Part shown: positions 1 through 10,482 of the stretch, in pieces
Layout of the letters: every line of letters begins with the position of its first letter
How positions within the stretch are numbered: the stretch's first letter is position 1
DNA from: Ophioceras dolichostomum
Lineage: Eukaryota; Ascomycota; Sordariomycetes; Magnaporthales; Ophioceraceae
DNA length: 24,098 nucleotides
Assembly: GCA_003049485.1 (NCBI GenBank)
Contig: PYST01000479.1
Location: 1-24,098 of the forward strand
Direction of reading: 5' to 3'
Made by a program: the position numbers and the translations under genes
The notes under the pieces: model-generated
Seen by the model: the letters and a program-made list of their open reading frames with translations, nothing else
The model's database searches: none
What the model was told of the DNA's origin: nothing

Positions 1-45
1 TGAGGTGCGTCCAAAGTCGAGGGGGTGGGGTGCGGGGCAGAAAAG

Positions 46-109
46 TGTCCCGGAAGGTGGTTTGTCCCGGAAGGTGATAGATTACGTTACATAATTGCGA
101 TTACGTAAC
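46..109. repeat. Short direct repeat plus GATTACGT/GTTAC...GTAAC repeats
   Basis: The 14-mer TGTCCCGGAAGGTG occurs at 46-59 and again at 63-76, a 17-bp period. Directly downstream GATTACGT occurs at 80-87 and 99-106, and GTTAC at 86-90 faces GTAAC at 105-109. The arrangement could be the decayed end of a DNA transposon, but no element body is visible inside the window. Confidence 0.45.
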
Positions 110-934
110 CTCCGGACCTTTTTTTCCTTTCCTACTCTGATCTCCACGATAGCTTGAAGAGTTACCTTTCTACACAACGTACCTGTTGCCATGCAATACG
201 ATGATTTGGGGCCAGGAGGCATCCCACCTTTCTTTCGGCACTTTATTCTACTTTTTTTGGCACTTAGTTCCTTTTGCGCGGTGCTATCTTGATATCCCTA
301 CAATTCCGCCCAAACAGTCGTGGAGAAAGCTCTGATATGGGAACAGTGAGGGGAAAAAAAAACGTGGCTTATTAGTTGCAAGAGAGCTTCAGCAGGCAGG
401 TGAGTCCCACTAAGTTATGCCTCAGATGCCTGCTGTGAACCTCACTTAGATGCTTTCCCCGACTTTTTTTTCACAAGCGAACCTAAAACTGACGTCAACC
501 TTGCACGAACGAAGAGATACTACCGATACAATGTGGAAGGTTTCGGAGAAGACACCGCGGGCAGAAAACAGAGCGCCACGAGAACGAGTGAGCGACTCGC
601 CACCTCGTGCACTACTTCGCCTGCGCTCGGATGCAGATGCCATGTACCGAATTGCGGGGACGGCAGAGCCGAGAATGCGAAAAGTCTTGTTTCCCCAGAC
701 TTTGGCGGTTGATGCGGATAGGCCAGCTTTCCCCAGAGCTATATCATCCGGTGAACAGACCCGCGCCGGCAAAAATCTCCGTCCTTGGCCGAGATTAATA
801 GGCCATAGCCATAAGGAGAACAAGAAGATCGGAATGTAAGCGAATGATACTACGGAGGATGGTCAGCAGTCCACTCACTATGTCTTTAGGTGAGCGTGTC
901 GTCGTCATCACCATCTGGCCGTGAGGGGGGCCAG

Positions 935-940
935 TATAAG
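935..940 (+). promoter_or_regulatory. Possible TATA box of the NMT1-like gene
   Basis: TATAAG lies about 170 bases before the ATG at 1108 and is followed by an AC-rich leader. Position and sequence are compatible with a core promoter, but a six-base match in fungal DNA is weak evidence. Confidence 0.25.
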
Positions 941-1107
941 AAGAGTCGGAATTCGGCAGTCCTGGTTGAGTCAGGGGCTCGGGGGCAGCTTGGCTTGGAC
1001 TTGGACGCTTCGTGAACTCTCACGACTATTCACCCAACAAACAAACAACTTCACGAGCGGTCGCAGGCAAAGCAACGACAAGGGAGCAGAAGGACAAACG
1101 AGACAAA

Positions 1108-2055
1108 ATGAAGCTCACCTACCTCCCAACCCTCCTCCTCTCCCTACGAGCAATCCCCTCCACCACAGCCCTCCGAATCGCAACCTCCCTCTCCTGGATC
1201 GAGCACACGCCCCAACCCTACGCCATCAGGAACTTCTACAAGGGCACCTCCACCGCGACGCTGATCTCCGGCGGCGTCGCCAACCTCCCCCGCGACACCT
1301 CCGTCGACCTCGCCGCCAACGCCGCCACGCAAGGGCTGAAGCAGTACTCCAATAACCGCAACCTGCGCCTGATCTACATCATCTGCGAAGTCCCCTACCG
1401 GCTCATCGCGCGCCGAGACGCCGGCGTCCGCACCCCGTCCGACCTGAAGGGCAAAAAAATCGGCACGATCCGTGGCTCCTCCGCGCAGTCCTTCGTGGAA
1501 CTCTTCCTCTCGGGAGTGGGAGGCCTCAAGAGCTCCGACTACACCATGGCTAACGGTAACGTGTGCATGCGGTCCCCCTGCGGATCCGGCACGTTTCCCG
1601 CGCAGCTACGTTCGAAGCAGATCGACGCCTTCGGCGTGTGGGAGCCGGCCGTGGAGCTGGCGGCGCAGGACCTGAAGGACCAGGCGGCCATCTTCCAGAA
1701 CGGCAGCGTGTACCGCGAGGTTTATTCTCTATACACGACCACTCAAAAACTGGCCAACGCCGCGACCCGGAAGGACATCGTCGAGTTCGTGAGGGCACTG
1801 AACAAGACGCTCGACGTCTTCGCGCATAACCCGCCCGAGAGCGTGTATACGGGGGTGGCGAGCGCGGTGGGCATGGACGTCGCTATCGTGAAGGATGTGT
1901 GGAAGGACCACCTTTGGACGGGGAGGTGGGGGCCTGACTTGGTGGATTTTCTGATGGAGGAGGATAAGTTGCTACAGAGGCTTGATAATAGGCGGGGGAT
2001 ACCGAGGGAGGATTTGGAGAAGTTTTTGGATACGAGTATTATCAATGAGTTGTAG
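1108..2055 (+). CDS. Secreted NMT1/THI5/SsuA-like substrate-binding protein
   Basis: Single exon of 315 residues. The frame is open further upstream to 1012, but the ATG at 1108 is preferred because it starts directly at a signal peptide (MKLTYLPTLLLSL, likely cleaved after about residue 22, before LRIATS). The mature part has the type II periplasmic-binding fold pattern: a ligand-loop stretch with VDLAANAATQGLKQYS, the hallmark TPSDLKGKKIGTIRGSS after the first lobe, then QIDAFGVWEPAVELAA in the second lobe. Family members bind small organic molecules, such as pyrimidine precursors or sulfonates, for ABC importers in bacteria. Here a eukaryotic secreted copy stands alone without any ABC subunit, so the ligand and role are unknown. 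Two Cys in NVCMRSPCGSG could form a disulfide. Family assignment is confident, function is not. Confidence 0.85.
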   Translation: MKLTYLPTLLLSLRAIPSTTALRIATSLSWIEHTPQPYAIRNFYKGTSTATLISGGVANLPRDTSVDLAANAATQGLKQYSNNRNLRLIYIICEVPYRLIARRDAGVRTPSDLKGKKIGTIRGSSAQSFVELFLSGVGGLKSSDYTMANGNVCMRSPCGSGTFPAQLRSKQIDAFGVWEPAVELAAQDLKDQAAIFQNGSVYREVYSLYTTTQKLANAATRKDIVEFVRALNKTLDVFAHNPPESVYTGVASAVGMDVAIVKDVWKDHLWTGRWGPDLVDFLMEEDKLLQRLDNRRGIPREDLEKFLDTSIINEL

Positions 2056-2172
2056 TAGTTTGTATGAAAGGGGGAGCTACTGCTCTTTTTTTGTATCCCT
2101 GAGCGGTAGCTGCGTGGTGGACTAGTATCGTTACTCATAAAAGGTCATCTGCATATCTCGTCCGGTCCCGTC

Positions 2173-3014
2173 TCACATTTCCATCTGCCGGAACATGGCC
2201 ATAGGGTCGAACCGCACCTCGCCCTTCTCTAGCTGCAGCTTGGCGTTCACCTTCACTACGACGACTCCCTCGATGTCGATGGGCCCGCCGTGGGCCTTCA
2301 CTGTGACCTTCTCTCCCTTGCCGAGGACAACAAAGCATGGGAGGCGTGTGGCGGTTAGGCCAGGAAACACTGTCGAAGTGTGATGAGACATGAGGTGTCA
2401 ACTCACTCATTAATCCCAACGTAATCCTCCTTCATCTCCCCCCCAATGTCGCCACCGGAACGCCACCACGGGCGGTCCGCTGTACACCCCGAGCACCTCC
2501 CACGCGAAGGTGGGCATTATGCGCTTGAAGGTCTTGTGGCTGCCCTCGAAGGAGGACCTGGCGGGGCAGTAGTACTAGTTGGACTCGATGATGGCGTTGT
2601 AGGTGCCCACCTCGAGCATGTGCTCGCCGGTCTGGGCGGGGCCGCCGTTGACCGAGAATGTGTAGACGGACGGGTCGACGGTGCGCCAGTCCGACAGTGA
2701 CGTCTTGAACGAGGCCTCGATCTCCCAATTCTTGACGAGGTTCTCGACCAGGTCGGGGAGGCTGCCTGCTTGGCGATTCATCTTCTTGCCTGTTTTGGGG
2801 GGAGGAAGGTGAAGGGGATTAGTATGTAATTCAGTTAAGTGAAGATTCACGGGCAGGAGAACAGAGACTAGCACTCATTCTCTGCCCACACCTTGCGGGT
2901 CTTGTTGTAGTCCGGTGCTTTGCCGTACCGCCAGGCCGCCTCGTCCTGGGTCACCGCGTTGGCATCCGTGACGTAGTCGGGGAGCCCCGGTGTTGGTGCC
3001 TCGGCAGAAGTCAT
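2173..3014 (-). pseudogene. Broken 'pathogen-related' SnoaL/NTF2-like protein gene
   Basis: Read on the minus strand from ATG 3012-3014. The first exon (about 46 codons: PDYVTDANAVTQDEAAWRYG, then KTRKVW) is followed by an intron whose junctions are unclear. A second exon has AGSLPDLVENLVKNWEIEAS and VYTFSVNGGPAQTGEHMLEV, and a last part ends MFRQMEM at 2173. This matches the fungal/plant pathogen-related protein family (cystatin-like SnoaL fold; barley PRP is the named relative). Two lesions are visible. A TAG at 2575-2577 interrupts the frame just before YYCPARSSFEG, where relatives read through. A run of seven G on the coding strand (C at 2438-2444) has one base too many, shifting the frame after RHW. 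Coding similarity continues on both sides of each lesion, so this is a recent break or a sequence error. The product's biochemical role is unknown even in intact relatives. Confidence 0.75.
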
Positions 3015-6000
3015 CGCTGCGTGGTATGTTCTCCAGCGTGAGAGGATGGGATGGGATGGTATGAGATTTGGGGAGGGCTGGTGGGTTAGATATATGCATG
3101 TAGGTATATACGTGGGCGGTAGGTAGGTGGATAAAGGAGCAGGAAGGACATGGAGGGAGTAGTAGCCTCTGCCACATATATGTACCTAGGTAGGTGTTAT
3201 CTAAACAACTATTTGCCCTCTGAGAGGATTTGAAACGGCTTGAGAGCCATTGGCTCGGGTCCCTCAACCCTCCCCCCTCCTGTGATAAGGGGCAGCTTCT
3301 TGGATGCGGGGAGGTTACACTAAACGCGGACTGGACGCGTCAACTGTGGTGCGGTCTCGAGAAAGGAAGAGGGATGTGGGTGATGGTTTATCCCGCATCT
3401 GTTGTTTGGTTGGTCATCAATGGCCTTACCATTTTCCTTGTTTCACTCGCAGATGCAGATGGACGTTCACTCGCATACTTCATTCTGGAGGATTCCGGAG
3501 TACGAGAAATTTCGGGGGCAGATCTTGGGTTCTGTTTCGTCCACGGCTGGGGAGGATGAATGTAAAATGCTCTAGCTAGAGAATTGGCACCATGGAAGTT
3601 GCCCACATGCCGTTCTCGGCCCCTTCGATCTGTTGAACTTTTCGGGGTGGTGATGGTAGTGTTCACCACCTCATCGAGAATGGTTGAGGCTAAAGATTGC
3701 ATGCGGCTCGCGTGACGTACCCGAGCATATCTCTGTCTTCCATCGCCTCATTATATACCTACCCATCTATGTACCTACTTAGGCGTCAGGTAATAATTCT
3801 GATTGCATAGTACCTGTTTAGTGGCAGAGTGCTATAGCCTCTTTGACAGCTGTTGGAGAGAGGAAGGAGAAAGCGTCGCCCCAGGCTGTTGGGGGAACCA
3901 AGAAGGAATGAGGATCTGGCTGGTCATCAATGGTTGTTCGATTTTCGTCCCGGTAGCCTGAGCCGCAGCGGTAGATTCCGCAAGAGGATGGCCCTGTGGA
4001 GATTTCCAGAACCTTTCCTCTTTGCTCCCCTTTGCTCCTTCTAGTCGTTATGGGGCTGGAGGTGAAGATGGAGGAGGAAACTTACCATGCCATTGCGTGC
4101 GTCCAGATAGGACAGGGGTTCAGGAGTTGGAGCCCCGTGGAGCAACATCCAGAATGGACCATGCTTATTCCACCGACGGACTCAACGTCATGGGAAAGAA
4201 TAGCACCGTCGGATGTAATCATCAGCGGGTTCTATTATGGGCTCTTACTCGAATGGCCGCCGTCCAAGTGTCCATGCATGCTTCCATCCGGAAATACAAG
4301 TGGTCGGATTGGCTACAAGCCTACTACACCTCTTCCGGGAGGATGCTTCCCCCGCACGTGCGGAAGCAAGTGGGAGAGGAGATATCGTGGCCTGCCCAGT
4401 AAGGGTTTAGCTGGACGTTTACGGGAGTATTAGTTGCAGAACTTGCAGGCCAAGTCTGCGCCGCAATGTATGTATGCACGATGCACACTGAATCTCATGT
4501 GATAAGCGAGCTATGGCTGGACGTTGGCAGTTCTGGGAGATGATGCTTGGTCTTTTTGCTCTGTGGTGTGGATGGAGGGCGGCAAGTTGTGGAATTTCGC
4601 CGGTTACTGGACCGAGCGGGAAACATATTGGTCTCCTCATTTGATGCCTCTGGTCCCCATCAACACACGGAAAGACGGCAGAGACGCGGCACAGGTTTGG
4701 TATGTTTTGGGTTTTCTGCGTCGCTTGGGTTCCCGACCGACCCTTCTCTCTGAGAAACATTGTTGAGGGATCATCAGAGACTGGGACTCCACCAGGAAAC
4801 ATTCTCGAAAAAAAGCTCCGGGGCGAGACAAGAGCCCCCATTTTCGGCCGACGTGGATCCCCAGATGCGGACGGCCGTCTTTGTTTCGGGTCGCAGAAGT
4901 CCGTATTCCCTTTTCTAGGGCTCTCACAAAGGGGAGGAGAAAAAAAAAATTGCACCAAAAATATTATCTTCATACTTATGCTTATCACGCCTCGAACGCC
5001 ACAAAATGGCAGCCAGGGCAAGAAAAAGAGCCAAGCCCAGTTGGGTCGGCCCACGAGCCTGATCCAGAAGAGCCGTTGGCCGGTACGGACGTAGTGCATG
5101 CAAGCGCTGAATGCGGGCGGGCTACCGGCGGTGTGTGGGCGGGCCGGGCAGGGTTCTTTTGAGCAATGATGATGTTTGCGCCCAGAGCCTGCCGCTGTGG
5201 TGCCAGTCACCTGTGACTGATGCAATCTCCAGAGTGGGCTCGCTCGCAAGCCACCACCTTTTTTTTTCTTTCTTTTTGGTCTTCTCGATCATGATCGGAA
5301 AGTGCCCCGGAGTCCCAACCAACAGCAACAGGAAACACACCTACCTTACCTCCCTACGTGCGGAAGTATGCACAACGAATACGGAATACGGACGATGGGT
5401 GGTGTGTGGGAGCAAGTGCTGCAAGGAAGCTGCAGGGAGGGCAGGCCAGGGTACCGGGCTGGTTGGTTCGAAGCTCGAGCCTGACTTGAACGCTGCCAAC
5501 CGCAACCGTGCCATATCAGTCTTCCAGTCTCCTTGCCTCCCCTCCCTCCCAGGAAAGGCGCAGACATCCACTACGGACGTATACTCTTGGAATATCCACC
5601 AGATCTCCACTGATGGAATAAATGAGGTCGACGCCTCTCGAGTAGATAGGAATGTTAGAAGAACCCAAGGAGGGGAAGGAAACAAGAAAAGAATGTGATG
5701 AAGGTAGGTAGCCTGGCGTCTGCTTGTTTTGTGTCAAAATGCCGTGCGAGCGCCCTTCCTCGTTACGCATCGGTTGCGAGGTTCCGTGGAATCCACGACA
5801 GTAGTATGTAGAACTCGTGCACTCCGTGCTTCGTGAACCTGCCCACCTCGAACGGAACGAAACATACTCCTGCCACATCCCTCGAGCTCTCGAGCTCTCG
5901 AGCAGCGGCGCCAGGCGCACGCATACATTGGTGACGGGACCCACGGCCTGGTCTGGTCGTGTCACCATCCAAGGTCGAGGCTGCTTTTCATCATCATCAC

Positions 6001-6058
6001 TTAGCACTTAGACAGCTGGCGGAGCTTAAGCTACCTGAGGTACCTACCGTATACGACG
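3015..6058. other. Gene-poor stretch of about 3 kb
   Basis: I find no gene I can support. The longest open frame (minus strand, 4419-5249, 276 codons) has no recognisable motif, a composition rich in Arg, Pro, Ser and Cys, and overlapping open frames on the other strand, as expected of GC-rich non-coding DNA. The stretch contains CCTAGG/TACCTA micro-motifs (for example 3184-3195), a pair of short similar segments around 3411 and 3918, and a palindromic tandem repeat at 5881-5902. The last few hundred bases should contain the promoter and leader of the gene at 6059. Confidence 0.5.
5881..5902. repeat. Tandem palindromic CTCGAGCT repeat
   Basis: Nearly three copies of the 8-mer CTCGAGCT in a row. 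Each contains the palindromes CTCGAG and GAGCTC, so the block can fold on either strand. It lies about 160 bases upstream of the DUF2306 start codon, in its presumed leader or promoter. Confidence 0.8.
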
Positions 6059-7617
6059 ATGGCTTCGGCCTCGACCGCGACCTCGACACCTGCCACCGCG
6101 GCGACGGCAGTGGCAGCAGAGCCAGAGGAGAAGAAAAGCGACAGCAGACCAAAGAACTTCGCCATCAAAACCGCCCGTACCCTCGGCTTCACCAAGACGT
6201 ACAACTTCGCCCTCTTCACCATCTCCGCCGGTGCCCTGCTCGGCTTCGCCCTCGCGCGCGCCATGTACCTCGACATCCACGGCGTGCTCTGCGGCGGACC
6301 CCTCAGTCCGACCCGCCACGCAGCTCCGGGGGAATGCTTCTATTACGGCGACCAAGGAAAACACGAGGCCGTCGGTATCGTGCTGCACGTCGGCACGGTC
6401 ATCCCTTCGGCCTTCCTGGTGTGTCTGCAGTTCGTGCCCAAGATCAGGAGGTGGCGGAGCCACGTGCTGCACCGCATGAACGGGCGGGTGCTGCTGCTGC
6501 TGTCGGTGGTGAGCGAGGCGGGCGTGCTGATGATCGCGAGGCGGGCGTTCGGGGGCACGGTGGCGAGCCAGACGGCGATTGGCCTGCTGTCGCTGGTGTT
6601 CCTGGGCGCGCTGGGGATGGCGTGGTGGAATGTGCGGAGGCTGCAGATCGAGCAGCATAGGGCGTGGATGCTTCGGGCCTGGTTTTATGTGCGTCTGTCT
6701 ATGTTTTCTGTTCCTAAACCTTTGTTGCTAGATGCTAACGTGATATGAGATGGCTTCGACCTTGACGACGACGACACTCATCAGGCCGGCTCCATCATCA
6801 CGACTAGACTGATTATGTTCATCGCCGCGTCGGTCATCAGCCACATCGGCGGCTACTACATGGCCGAGCCCTGCGAAAAGCTAGACAGCATCATGGGCAG
6901 CCGAAACAAGACCCTGGCCTCGTACCCCGGCTGCGAGCCGTTCTTCACCGGTGCAAACCCGAACCAGCACGCGCTGGTGTATGCGAGTATGGCTGGCAAG
7001 GCCGAGAACATCGGGGCCGCGCTGGATTTGAACTTTGGCGCGGCGCTGTGGATGGCGATGGCGTTGCACGCGGTTGGAGTGGAGCTATACGTATGTCTTT
7101 TGTCTCTGTCTTGTCTTGCCTTGTGTCGTCTGTTTCATACGTCAACACTCTGTTGCGTCATGTTCGAGTGAGGAAGGGAAGGGCTGGGGGCCATGGAGAG
7201 AAGACTTGGAAGGAAGGGAAGCAAGAAACTAACGACGAGCCGATAACAAACAAACAGCTCCAGCTCACCCCTGCCGAGTCCGAACGGCTACGCAACGTAT
7301 CATACCAGCGGCAACTCGAGGCGGGAGTACACGATCCGGGTCGGGCCGGCCTTACCGTCGATCGCCTCGGAGACGCGGAAAGGTGGAGGCCAAGGAGAAC
7401 TGGCGGTGTTGGCAGCCGAAGCGGGAGCCGGAGCGAGAGTCGGAGCCAGACCCGGGAAGGGGCCCGACGTGCAATACAAAGTGGGAACTCTGCTTCCGGC
7501 ACGAGCGGGAGCGGGAGGAGGAGAACAAGCAGGCCGTCCCAGGAGGATGGTGTTGGTGATGACGATGGAGAGAAGCAAATACAGCCACGCGGTCTGGAGG
7601 AAAGCAAAGCAGACTAA
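6059..7617 (+). CDS. DUF2306 multi-pass membrane protein
   Basis: Three exons, 6059-6688, 6785-7090 and 7258-7617, give 431 residues. Both introns are phase 0, and the second contains a CTAAC branch-point motif. The acceptor at 6784 was chosen because it rejoins the conserved stretch as WFY-AGSIITTRLIM. Residues 1-35 are an Ala/Thr-rich cytosolic tail. Hydrophobic helices follow, around FALFTISAGALLGFALARAM, VGIVLHVGTVIPSAFLVCLQ, LLLLSVVSEAGVLMIA, IGLLSLVFLGALGMAWW, LIMFIAASVISHIGGYY and ALWMAMALHAVGVELY. The family signature HRMNGR...HRAWMLRAWFY is present. The third exon begins with the conserved LTPAESERLR...AGLTVDRLGD and continues into a Ser/Arg-rich hydrophilic tail. DUF2306 proteins are predicted membrane proteins of unknown function. 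Family and exon structure are well supported; the exact end of the tail is less so. Confidence 0.85.
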
Positions 7618-8667
7618 GACTTTGGGGGAGGCACAGGAACAAGCCAGCCAGATAGAAAACTTAGGAGAACATCAAGCAAGATCAGGAATGGAGAACTTAG
7701 GCTTAGGGAAGCAGTCAAAGCCTGATGTCAGCATGGTCGGTGTAGTCCTCTTTGGTTCCAGGTCAGGGCTGTGGGCTCTGACCGGCCCTGTCTCTCTGTC
7801 TCTTGTCTCTGTCTCTGTCAGACGCTGCACACAACCCATGACAGACAGGACGGCATACATAGGTAGGCAGGCTGGGGTTCAGATGGCCCGTCACTCCGCA
7901 AATAACTGTCAGACAATCCCGTCACTTGTCAGACGGCGTCCGCCTCGTCCGACGATATCCCGGGTGACATCCGCCTTGGCACGGCGCACGGCGAGGCGAC
8001 CGATTTTTTCTTTTCTCCAATTCTTCAACCTTTCACACAGAAGGGTATCCTCGAGATTACTGATCAGCCAGCGCGCATCCATTTTCTGTACGTTGATAAG
8101 AAATCGCTAAAATGTTAGACGGAATCTGAAATGCGTCCACGACCAAGCATTATTATTAGCGACGACGTCATTGTTCGCATTCGTTTTTTTGCTAAAGCGA
8201 CAATTGGGTGGATTTTGCGAGGTGGTGTCTCTCGTTTGCTAGGTCCAAAGTCGGTCCCGTAAAGCCGGCGCAATGAAGACCCCGACACTCGGATTTTAGC
8301 ACCCAGAAGTTTCCGGAGCTAACACCTGGAGACAGCGCGAAGCTTAACGCCGCGGGATTGGAGGCGTGGAAATGCAAGGCGCTGACTGCGAATCCCGCCC
8401 ATCCCCGTACGCCCCTTCATGAAACTTGTGCAGACAGGACTGGAAGGAAGCAGCAAGCCCATTGATTTTGGGCAAGTTAGACTCCGGAATCCGCGGCCTG
8501 CCGCCTAGTGCAGGTGCGAAGAGTCAAAGATGGCGGGTTGTAGTACTGACCCGTGCCGACCTTGTCGAATTCCTGTGGGTGGTCGGGCGTCGGTTCAATG
8601 CGTGTAGTGGTCCAGCTGGCAGCGAGTCCAGTCCCGTGGCCTTTGTCTTCGTCCATTTAGTGACAGC
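7618..8667. other. Intergenic region with a CT/GTCTCT-rich block
   Basis: No gene is recognisable. A pyrimidine-rich simple-sequence block made of TCTG/TC units lies at about 7789-7820. The remainder should hold the 3' end of the DUF2306 transcript and the promoter of the gene starting at 8668. Open frames across it have no motif and overlap on both strands. Confidence 0.5.
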
Positions 8668-10482
8668 ATGCCGCGCATGCCACCCTCCATCATGTCGTCG
8701 TCGTTTACGTTCATAACCCCAGGGCATCTCCTCAGCAAAAGCATGAGCAACAAGGCTTCTTCCATACTGCAAGCTTTTGTCCACCATCATCGTACACCAC
8801 GACATCTGCCATCCTCTCCTCTGCGATCTCGACTGTACTCAACGCCGACGAAGCCTCGTCGACCATCATCATCATCAACTGATCCCCTTCCGAGGAACCC
8901 GGCGACGACGCCCAACAGACAGGCCTCGGCACTCCCCGCGACGGCAGCAGCAGCTTCAGCAGCGACCATCCTCGCCATCTCCTCGATGGCGGCCGCGTAC
9001 TCCATCACGGTCACCAAGACCAACAAGGCCGCCGTGCCCGACGATGCAGCCTTGAAGCCGCACCACATTACCAACCGTCATGGCAAGACGACCGGGTTCA
9101 AGAACCCTCACCCGTCGGCCGGCACGGGGCACTCCGGCCCGGCAATGATGGCGTCGATCATCAAGTAAGTCTTTGACCGCCCCCACCCCCTTTTGCCCTC
9201 GTCTTCTTCTACGACATACTCTCTCCTTCTTCATGCGGGCTTCCGCCGAGCGTAGCTGGGGGCACTGCCGCTTGGCGCATATCATTTTCGCCCCACTCTT
9301 TCAGTCCCAGGCGACCACTGACCGACAACCACCGCACACAAAACCAGAACGAAATGGGCTGGCGAAATGCCCTCTCCTTCAACCGCCAACCACCACATCC
9401 CGTCCGTAACGCCGACCTTCCTCCCCACGCGCGACAACAGCTCCGCGCCCGTTCTCGTCACGGACACCAGCAGCAGCAGTACCAGCAGCAGCAGTACCAG
9501 CAGCAGCAATGCCGACGGCGCCGAGCCTAAGACCCCTCCCTCCCCAGCGCCCGGCACCGCCGGCGCCCTCCGCGCAACCTGGCTAGGCCACGCCTGCTAT
9601 TACGTCGAGTTCCCCTCGGGCCTGCGCGTGCTCTTCGACCCCGTTTTCGAGGCCTGCTGCTCGCCGCCGCCCTTCAGCTGGCTCGGCTTCCCAAAGCGCT
9701 TCACGCCGCCGCCCGCATCCATCTCGCAGCTGCCCTTCGTCGACGCCGTCGTCATCTCGCACTCGCACTACGACCACCTGTCGCTTCCCTCGGTCCGCGA
9801 TATCGCCGCGCGCCACCCGAAGGCGCACTTCTTCGTCGGGCTGGGGCTGGAGAAGTGGTTCCGCTCTGCGGGGCTGAAGAACGTCACCGAGCTGGATTGG
9901 TGGGAGGATGCCGAGTTGAAGCTCTCTGTCGCCAAAGACAACGCAGGGGAAAGCGAAACGGCGAAGCTGGAGATCCAGGCGACGCTCTCCTGCCTCCCCT
10001 GCCAACACACCTCCGCCCGCGGCCCCTTCGACCGCGACACGACCCTCTGGTGCTCCTGGGCCGTGTCGTCCGGCGCCAAGTCCGTCTGGTTCGGCGGCGA
10101 CACGGGCTACCGCGCGGTGCCGCACCTGCCGGCGTCCGAGGACGACTGGTCGGACAAATACGCGTCGACGCTGCCGCGGAACCCGGACTTCGCCAAGATC
10201 GGACAGCTCCGGGGGCCCTTCGATTTGGGGCTGGTGCCCATTGGCGCGTACAAGCCGAGGCACCTGTTCAGCCACATGCACGCTAACCCGCGGGACGCGG
10301 TCGAGATCTTCAAGGATACGCGGTGCAGGAAGGCCGTCGGCATCCACTGGGCCACGTGGGTGCTGACGTCTGAGGAGGTCGAGGAGCCGCCTAGGTTGTT
10401 GAGGGAGGCGCTGAGGAAGAGTGGGATTGAAGAGGAGGGCGTGTTTGGAGTTGTTGCGTTAGGGGAGAGTAGGGAGTTTTAA
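8668..10482 (+). CDS. NAPE-PLD-like phospholipase D, metallo-beta-lactamase fold
   Basis: Two exons, 8668-9164 and 9348-10482 (phase 2 junction, GTAAGT donor, CCAG acceptor), give 543 residues. Intact family members hydrolyse N-acyl-phosphatidylethanolamine to N-acylethanolamine and phosphatidate using two zinc ions. The metal ligands are all visible: HSHYDH at 304-309, His386 in PCQH, Asp417 in FGGDTG, His475/477 in SHMHANP and His499 in IHWATW. The typical TWLGHACYYVEFPSGLRVLF strand precedes them. The N-terminus is rich in Arg and Ser, lacks acidic residues and contains SRLYSTP, a good match to the RxY-S mitochondrial processing site. It is followed by a hydrophobic Ala-rich helix (about residues 92-114), suggesting an organelle-membrane-anchored enzyme. 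Earlier in-frame Met choices (8668, 8692, 8743) are not distinguishable by sequence. The 15-bp repeat in exon 2 codes a Ser/Thr linker. Confidence 0.85.
9466..9510 (+). repeat. 15-bp coding minisatellite, three copies
   Basis: ACCAGCAGCAGCAGT occurs at 9466-9480 and 9481-9495, with a one-base variant at 9496-9510. It encodes a Thr-Ser-Ser-Ser-Ser linker between the N-terminal anchor region and the catalytic fold of the NAPE-PLD-like protein. The repeat number is likely to vary between strains. Confidence 0.85.

Larger units (their letters stand above)
1..1107. other. Left-edge non-coding stretch and 5' region of the first gene
   Basis: I see no convincing gene here. Open frames on both strands at about 446-839 overlap each other, are rich in Arg and Ser, and resemble no family I know. 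The first 110 bases hold a repeated 14-mer (46-59 and 63-76) and short direct and inverted repeats built on GATTACGT, listed separately. The final 100 bases are AC-rich (repeated acaaac), as is common in fungal 5' leaders, and run into the ATG at 1108. Confidence 0.5.

Noticed and set aside
446..839. Overlapping open frames of about 125-129 codons on both strands
   Set aside because: Mirror-image openness with no homology is a compositional effect.
3996..4433. 145-codon open frame on the plus strand
   Set aside because: There is no family signature, and a competing frame with equal openness overlaps it.
4419..5249. 276-codon open frame on the minus strand
   Set aside because: It has no recognisable motif and a composition typical of translated non-coding GC-rich DNA. 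Open frames on the opposite strand overlap it, and there is no signal peptide or domain.
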